Notes under the pieces: generated by a model
Seen by the model: the letters and a program-made list of their open reading frames with translations, nothing else
Told to the model about the DNA's origin: nothing
Database searches by the model: none
In this document: positions 7,747 to 12,001 of the stretch, in pieces
How the letters are laid out: the number at the start of each line of letters is the position of its first letter
Numbering within the stretch: position 1 is the first letter of the stretch
Position numbers and translations under genes: made by a program
Source of the DNA: Bacteroidetes bacterium UBA4408
GTDB taxonomy: Bacteria > Bacteroidota > Bacteroidia > UBA4408
Reading direction: 5' to 3'
Length of the DNA stretch: 12,001 bases
Assembly: GCA_002389785.1 (NCBI GenBank)
Contig: DGQS01000100.1
Span: forward strand, 1 to 12,001

Positions 7747-9958
7747 GCTTAATACTTTGGTTGTTTGATGTATAAAATTCAGGAGGAAAACCATTGGCCT
7801 TTCTCCATAATTCGTAAACTACAGGTACATTGCTTAGTAGGGCGAGTCCTTTAGCACCACCACCAAGTTGTATAGCCATTGGCCAGGATTCGTCTTTATT
7901 TACGGCCAATACCCTAAATTTTCCATTGGGTGAAATCACCTTATCAAATGCAACAACTTCGGCACTATAACTACCGTAACTTATTCCGGGCCATCCCGAA
8001 AATACAAATGCCGGCCAGCCATCAAATATCAATTGCACCCTTTGCCCTTTAGCTATAAGCGGTAAATCAACCGGATCAACAAATAGCTCAACCGCTTGTT
8101 CACTTTTTATCGGCGCTACATTACAAAGCATTCCACCTTCTTTCACAATTTCTCCAACACCTTGCATGGCAATATTGTTAACATATCCGTCACGAGGAGC
8201 TAAAACAAAATAATAGGTATTGCGTAATGAATAATTGGATAGTTGGTTTTGCAACTTTGTAAGCATTCCTTCTGATTCATAGCGCATCGAAATTGTAGCG
8301 AATTTTTCAGACTCAGTTTTGGTTAACTTTTCTGTGTATTCTTGAAGCGTCGAATTGAGCTCAATTTCATTGTTTAGTAAATCATTTTTTGCAGCAATAA
8401 TTTTATTCTCAGCTGCCACTTTCTTTGCAAATGCCTCTTGCACTTTTATTTTTCGGTTTTCGAGATCGGTTTTTGAAATTACTCCTTTGGCAAACAGTTC
8501 TTCAAATCGCTTAAACTGTTCTTCTGTTACTTTGTAATTATTCAATGCAGCTTCCGAATCGGCAATATCGCTTGCCAATTTTGCTTTTGATTGTTGTATC
8601 TTGTTTTTTACTTGCTCCGTTTTTAAAAGCATGGCTTTATTAATGGCATCAATTTGTTTGTCAATTGCGGACACCTTGTTTTCATAGGATGCAATACTTA
8701 TTTCCTTTGCCTTTACTTGATCTTCTGAACGTTGCACTAAAAGTGAATCCATGTATTCCTCTTTAATTTCAGAAATAAAAGCGATGGTGTCATTTTTCTT
8801 TACAAAATCTCCGTCTTTTATATACCATTTTTCAATTCGTCCGGCAATGCGCGAAGTAACTTGTTGTGGTTTATTTTCGGGATTAAGAACACTTACTTCT
8901 CCCTCCATTTTTACAGTTTGTGTCCAGGGAAGAAATAGAATCACAATGCACGAAATAAGCACTGTATAAAATATTGCTTTTACTCTGTTTGAATACCTAT
9001 TTCTATAAATACGGGTTGTTGAGTTAAGAGTAGGTCTGGCTTCTGATTCAAGATACGATTCACTCGGATTATGACGGAATAAAAGTTCAAGTTTATATAA
9101 GCCGGTTATCATATCGTAAAATGTACCCATGCTTCCAATTAGCTTTTCAACTGCATTAATCACCAGTAAAATGATAATTTCAGAAGCTACAAATTGTCCA
9201 ATGTTGAGCTCACCATGCTGCACTAAATATGCCCCAACAAAAAGAAGTATGCTGATAAAAAAGAACTTAAAAAATAAAATTCCTTTGTATTGTTTTTCAA
9301 AGGTGGAATAGTAAATTTTACGGTGATCCAAATACTGGTCTAATGCAGCATCAACTTCTGGTAATTGAGTTTTCCCTGACGATAAAATATCGAATATTTC
9401 ATATTTATGTGTCGATGTTTGGATGTTTTCTTCTTGAGCCTTTTTACCATAGTATATTATAATTAGAAAAAAGGTAATGCCAAGTAAAACCGAAAAAATG
9501 AAAAACCAATTACTGTATGCGGGTAATAAAAGAATTCCAAAAAGTATACTAATTACCGAAAATGAAAACTCAAGCAGAACTTTACCAATTCCTTTTTGTA
9601 ATGTAACTACTTCAAAAAAATGTACGATCTTTTTCTTAGCTTCTTGATGCTTAATGGTTAATTGAGCTAATCGGTCAGTTAGGTTGCAAAAAATCTTTTC
9701 ATGCAAAGTTTCATTCAGCCGCATTTGCCATAACTGAAAAAAACCAATTAACATGGTAATAGATATTACAAGCATGCATAATAAAAATAAGGAAGCCGAA
9801 AATTTACCTGCCATTACATAGGTAATCATACCTTGTATCACAAGCGGAATTGCAATGTATAATGCTCCTTGTAAAAATGCCAAAGCATAAATTCGGTAAA
9901 TAAGTTTTCTTTCCTTATTCAACCATTTTAGCAATAACTTAGTTTTTGCATTCATCAT
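7724..9958 (-). CDS. Fusion of ABC-exporter transmembrane domain (no ATPase) with HlyD-type membrane-fusion adaptor
   Basis: The product has 744 residues in two parts. Residues 1-300 look like an ABC-exporter membrane domain: six hydrophobic segments near 19-48, 55-77, 130-148, 150-170, 227-247 and 252-275, separated by the long helical stretches of that fold (WQMRLNETLHEKIFCNLTDR) and ending YKLELLFRHNPSE, where an ATPase would normally begin. Instead residues 310-744 form an HlyD-family adaptor: a membrane anchor (327-345), a lipoyl half-motif (VTSRIAGRIEKWYIKDGDFV), a long coiled coil (about 403-560), the second lipoyl half (LAPRDGYVNNIAMQGVGEIV) and a beta-barrel with VQLIFDGWPAFVFSGWPG. 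No Walker A, Walker B or LSGGQ motif is present. It should bridge the inner membrane to the TolC-like protein. The start overlaps the CutA-like gene in ATGA. How export is powered is unclear. The domain reading is strong, the function inferred. Confidence 0.82.
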   Translation of the reverse strand: MMNAKTKLLLKWLNKERKLIYRIYALAFLQGALYIAIPLVIQGMITYVMAGKFSASLFLLCMLVISITMLIGFFQLWQMRLNETLHEKIFCNLTDRLAQLTIKHQEAKKKIVHFFEVVTLQKGIGKVLLEFSFSVISILFGILLLPAYSNWFFIFSVLLGITFFLIIIYYGKKAQEENIQTSTHKYEIFDILSSGKTQLPEVDAALDQYLDHRKIYYSTFEKQYKGILFFKFFFISILLFVGAYLVQHGELNIGQFVASEIIILLVINAVEKLIGSMGTFYDMITGLYKLELLFRHNPSESYLESEARPTLNSTTRIYRNRYSNRVKAIFYTVLISCIVILFLPWTQTVKMEGEVSVLNPENKPQQVTSRIAGRIEKWYIKDGDFVKKNDTIAFISEIKEEYMDSLLVQRSEDQVKAKEISIASYENKVSAIDKQIDAINKAMLLKTEQVKNKIQQSKAKLASDIADSEAALNNYKVTEEQFKRFEELFAKGVISKTDLENRKIKVQEAFAKKVAAENKIIAAKNDLLNNEIELNSTLQEYTEKLTKTESEKFATISMRYESEGMLTKLQNQLSNYSLRNTYYFVLAPRDGYVNNIAMQGVGEIVKEGGMLCNVAPIKSEQAVELFVDPVDLPLIAKGQRVQLIFDGWPAFVFSGWPGISYGSYSAEVVAFDKVISPNGKFRVLAVNKDESWPMAIQLGGGAKGLALLSNVPVVYELWRKANGFPPEFYTSNNQSIKHELTSKK

Positions 9959-10266
9959 ATTTTCTGCGTGTTTTGCCGGATAATCTCACTGAAATTTCCA
10001 TTACATTGAGTAATCGGCTGTGAATACACCTTAGTGTTTTCATAACGTTCACGCGAAATGTATTCGAGTATTGGGGTAAATAACAATGCTTTGGTTTGAC
10101 CGGTTATAACCACATTCGTTTGCTGAAATATTTTACCGTCAATTTTACTGAACGAACGATTGTCAATATCGATCGATGCATGTGCCAGCAAATCATTCGC
10201 AATTAAGTCTTTCACCAGTTTTCCGGCGTTTACTTCTGAGTCTAAATAAATATATACAGTTATCAT
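9955..10266 (-). CDS. CutA-like small protein, first gene of the export operon
   Basis: The 103-residue protein has no signal peptide or membrane segment, so it is probably cytoplasmic. Its pattern follows CutA1, a ferredoxin-like trimer linked to divalent-metal tolerance: an opening strand (MITVYIYLD), a helix (AGKLVKDLIANDLLAHASI), a hairpin (SKIDGKIFQQTNVVITGQT), a second helix (LFTPILEYISRE) and a closing strand with the family-like ending RYENTKVYSQPITQCNGNFS. The Cys of the usual LAACVN segment is His here (LLAHAS, residue 29), and the family's Trp-Glu-Gly turn reads KIDG, so it is a divergent member or only a fold relative. It is translationally coupled through ATGA to the transporter fusion downstream, which suggests a function tied to that transporter, such as ligand or metal sensing. 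That link is inference. Confidence 0.6.
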   Translation of the reverse strand: MITVYIYLDSEVNAGKLVKDLIANDLLAHASIDIDNRSFSKIDGKIFQQTNVVITGQTKALLFTPILEYISRERYENTKVYSQPITQCNGNFSEIIRQNTQKI

Positions 10267-10279
10267 AGAAATTTTTTTA

Positions 10280-10312
10280 CAAAAATAGTATTACTTACAA
10301 AATGATAGTAAA
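10280..10312 (-). promoter_or_regulatory. Predicted promoter of the CutA-like/transporter/TolC operon
   Basis: On the minus strand TATTTTTG (10287-10280) fits the Bacteroidota -7 consensus TAnnTTTG, with a weak -33-like TTTA (10312-10309) 21 bp upstream. The box ends only 13 bp before the ATG, so the leader would be very short. The proposed operator at 10284-10318 covers it. Confidence 0.4.
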
Positions 10313-10318
10313 ACTATT
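10284..10318. promoter_or_regulatory. Imperfect palindrome, candidate TetR operator
   Basis: AATAGTATTAC (10284-10294) and GTAAAACTATT (10308-10318) are inverted repeats matching at 10 of 11 positions around a 13-bp AT-rich centre. The right arm also holds the small perfect palindrome TAGTAAAACTA (10306-10316). The element spans the predicted -33 to -7 region of the export operon, where a TetR-family repressor would act. Confidence 0.45.
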
Positions 10319-10342
10319 ATATAAAATCTGTTAAATAATATT

Positions 10343-10358
10343 TAGTATATTTGTACTA
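10343..10358. promoter_or_regulatory. Short inverted repeat TAGTA-N6-TACTA, candidate second operator half-site pair
   Basis: TAGTA (10343-10347) and TACTA (10354-10358) flank a 6-bp centre that overlaps the predicted -7 box of the regulator gene. It shares the TAGTA half-site with the palindrome at 10284-10318, consistent with one regulator binding both and controlling itself. In such AT-rich DNA short repeats arise easily, so support is modest. Confidence 0.35.
10346..10353 (+). promoter_or_regulatory. Predicted -7 promoter box of the TetR-family regulator gene
   Basis: TATATTTG fits TAnnTTTG exactly and lies 20 bp before the ATG at 10374. No clear TTTG-like -33 box is visible at the expected distance. 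Confidence 0.4.
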
Positions 10359-10373
10359 TCAATTTAAGAACTA

Positions 10374-11054
10374 ATGCTATTAGATATCCGAATTAAAATG
10401 AATGATAAACTGTTTCTTCGAAATCCGGAAGACAGTGTATTGGGAAAACGAATTGTTAGTCAGGGTTTAGTATTGATTAACAAACTGGGATTTGAAGATT
10501 TTACCTTTAAAAAACTGGCTGCAGAAATAGAAACAACAGAAGCCAGTATTTACCGCTATTTCGAAAACAAACATAGGTTATTGGTATACCTCATTACCTG
10601 GTATTGGAGTTTCTTAGAGTATAAAGTGCTGTTTAGTTTAAACAACATCCATGACCCTGAAGTGAAATTGAAAACAATTATTGGGCTCTTAGTAATAGTT
10701 CCCGAGCGCGCAAAATCTACTGAATTCATTTCCGAATTTGAAGCTTATGAGCTTGTAAAGTGGGAGAGTTCAAAAGCTTATTTAACCCGGAACATTACAA
10801 AAGATAATAAGGATCGTTTGTTTAAGCCCTATAAAGACTTATGCCATCGAATTGCAGAAATAATTAAAGAATACAACCCGAATTACAAGTATCCATATTT
10901 TTTAGCTAGTACCATTTTAGAAATGTCGCATGCGCAAAAGTTTTTTATGGAAAATTTACCGGCGCTTACCGATAGCACAGTGCCAAACGATAATAAACTT
11001 ATATCCTTTTTAGAACATCTGTTATTTAGTTCAATTCAAAAACCTACTAAATAA
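10374..11054 (+). CDS. TetR-family transcriptional regulator
   Basis: The 226-residue protein has a TetR_N helix-turn-helix at about residues 24-70: ILGK-like opening helix (VLGKRIVSQGLVLINKLGF), FTFKKLAAEIETTEASIYRY as the HTH, and the hallmark YRYFENKHRLL. The C-terminal region (about 75-220) is helical and variable, as expected for a ligand-binding and dimer domain, and gives no hint of the ligand. It is transcribed away from the export operon, with 107 bp between the start codons and inverted repeats in that gap. This is the classic layout of a TetR-type repressor controlling an adjacent efflux operon. The start used is the ATG at 10374. An ATG at 10398 (MNDKLFLRN) would remove eight residues ahead of the conserved domain and cannot be excluded. 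Confidence 0.88.
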   Translation: MLLDIRIKMNDKLFLRNPEDSVLGKRIVSQGLVLINKLGFEDFTFKKLAAEIETTEASIYRYFENKHRLLVYLITWYWSFLEYKVLFSLNNIHDPEVKLKTIIGLLVIVPERAKSTEFISEFEAYELVKWESSKAYLTRNITKDNKDRLFKPYKDLCHRIAEIIKEYNPNYKYPYFLASTILEMSHAQKFFMENLPALTDSTVPNDNKLISFLEHLLFSSIQKPTK

Positions 11055-11090
11055 AACCAGTCTGTATAATAAGAGGTAAATTGCTTTAAA

Positions 11091-12001
11091 TTATTCCAAC
11101 CCCAAACTCTTTATGTAGGCTTTATTGTCAGAAGGTCTGCCTATAAATTCTTCAACTGCTTGCACAATATCCCGCTGTGTACCATTGGCTAAAATTAATT
11201 TTCTGTAGCGCACACCTGTTTTGGTATCGGTTAATCCGTTTTTCTTAAATTGTGTAAACATGTCTTGTGCATATACTTCCGACCATAGATATCCGTAGTA
11301 ATACACCGGATGAGAATTTATATGTATCCAGTTGGCCTGAGGATGTGTTCCTTCAACATAAAAATCCATAACCCCTAACTCTTTGTCAATTTGCTGCCAC
11401 AATTTATCGGTGGATACCGGAGATTGAGGATTATATTTATCGTATACATTCATGTCGTACAAACACATGCGCAACGAACGAATTGATGCATATCCGGAAG
11501 CAACATTCTTAGCCTTCAGCATATTTTCAAAAGTAGCCAAAGGCAATACTTCACCGGTTTTATAATGCTTAGCAAACGAGCTCAAAATGGAATAATCCCA
11601 TAACCAGTTTTCAAATAATTGCGACATGGATTCAGTAAAATCAGCTTTTGAACTTGATTGCATCGAAAATTCACCTTCATACGACATCATATTCATAATG
11701 TGCCCAAACTCATGAAATAAAGTTTTTAACTCACGTGGACTTAACAACGAAGGTGAAGTGGGAGTAGGGCGTGTAAAATTTCCTAACAGCATCGACACCG
11801 GAATCTCATTACCTCCTTTACCATATTTACCTGAAATTAAATTAACTCCATAAAACCATGATTCTTTATTAGGACGTGGAAACAAGTCTAAATAAAATCG
11901 CCCTTTTAACTTCCCTGTTTCGTAAACTTCATACATTTCAACTTCTGGATGCCACACCGAAGGATTGTTTACTTTCTTGAATTCAAGTCCGAGCAATTTC
12001 T
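11091..12001 (-). CDS. M3-family (Dcp/oligopeptidase A-like) zinc metallopeptidase, C-terminal part
   Basis: The frame is open through the right edge of the window (a Lys codon precedes the TTG at 11996), so about 300 C-terminal residues of a protein usually near 700 are seen and the start lies outside. The zinc-binding HEFGH is encoded at 11714-11700, and the third ligand is probably the Glu of DFTESMSQLFENW about 23 residues further on. The upstream text KLLGLEFKKV...NPSVWHPEVEMYEVYE and KGRFYLDLFPRPNK, and the downstream HPVYYYGYLWSEVYAQDMF and GRPSDNKAYIKSLGL, match the C-terminal lobe of M3 peptidases such as Dcp and OpdA. These cleave short peptides. Cellular location cannot be judged without the N-terminus. 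The gene converges on the TetR-family gene with 36 bp between the stops and no visible hairpin terminator. Confidence 0.92.
   Translation of the reverse strand, partial: KLLGLEFKKVNNPSVWHPEVEMYEVYETGKLKGRFYLDLFPRPNKESWFYGVNLISGKYGKGGNEIPVSMLLGNFTRPTPTSPSLLSPRELKTLFHEFGHIMNMMSYEGEFSMQSSSKADFTESMSQLFENWLWDYSILSSFAKHYKTGEVLPLATFENMLKAKNVASGYASIRSLRMCLYDMNVYDKYNPQSPVSTDKLWQQIDKELGVMDFYVEGTHPQANWIHINSHPVYYYGYLWSEVYAQDMFTQFKKNGLTDTKTGVRYRKLILANGTQRDIVQAVEEFIGRPSDNKAYIKSLGLE

Noticed and set aside
7747..7794. Upstream ATG extending the TolC-like protein by 16 residues
   Set aside because: The extension places extra residues ahead of a clear signal peptide and enlarges the overlap with the transporter gene. 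The ATG at 7746 gives a normal exported protein.
10073..10091. A third GGGGTAAA match on the plus strand
   Set aside because: It lies inside the CutA-like coding region, lacks the GCATA extension, and no TTGTCAT follows at 11 bp.
7724..10266. A hidden or split ATPase domain within the export operon
   Set aside because: No GxxGxGK(S/T), LSGGQ or Walker B pattern is visible in the translated genes. The sequence GIGKVLLE in the membrane domain is not a P-loop.

Overview
The window looks like chromosomal DNA of a Bacteroidota bacterium. It is AT-rich, has no strong Shine-Dalgarno sequences, encodes an ECF sigma / FecR anti-sigma / TonB-dependent receptor module with the DUF4974-type and CarboxypepD_reg-like domains common in that phylum, and carries TAnnTTTG-type promoter boxes in its one divergent intergenic region. 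The exact genus cannot be told from the sequence. No rRNA, tRNA, CRISPR array, insertion sequence or convincing hairpin terminator was seen, and no intergenic gap exceeds about 120 bp.

Layout: (1) 3-269 (+) is the C-terminal end of a PhoD-like phosphatase cut by the left edge. (2) 385-6251 (-) is a cell-surface signalling locus. In transcription order it holds an ECF sigma factor, a FecR-type anti-sigma factor, an envelope protein with an STN domain plus a tandem GVQLAGLxN repeat array, and a TonB-dependent receptor. The first three genes overlap by 8 and 10 bp and are clearly one operon. (3) 6340-10266 (-) is an export operon: a CutA-like small protein, an unusual fusion of an ABC-exporter membrane domain with an HlyD-type adaptor, and a TolC-family outer-membrane channel, again with overlapping genes. 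(4) 10374-11054 (+) is a divergent TetR-family regulator, probably the repressor of operon 3. (5) 11091-12001 (-) is the C-terminal part of an M3-family zinc oligopeptidase, cut by the right edge.

The most informative signal lies between genes. The sequence GCATAGGGGTAAA, 11 bp, TTGTCAT occurs twice, once in front of the sigma-factor operon (6251-6221) and once in front of the TonB receptor (2810-2780). Both blocks and their spacing are identical while the spacer has diverged. This is what a promoter recognised by the locus's own ECF sigma factor should look like, and it predicts autoregulation plus sigma-dependent expression of the receptor. It also shows that the longest reading of the sigma gene, whose TTG start is part of the -10 box, cannot be the true start.

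The signalling logic appears split. The barrel receptor has no STN signalling domain, and the STN domain sits on a separate repeat protein translated directly after the anti-sigma factor. The second notable item is the 744-residue membrane protein with six exporter-type membrane segments joined to HlyD exactly where an ATPase domain would be expected. No Walker motif is present anywhere in the operon.
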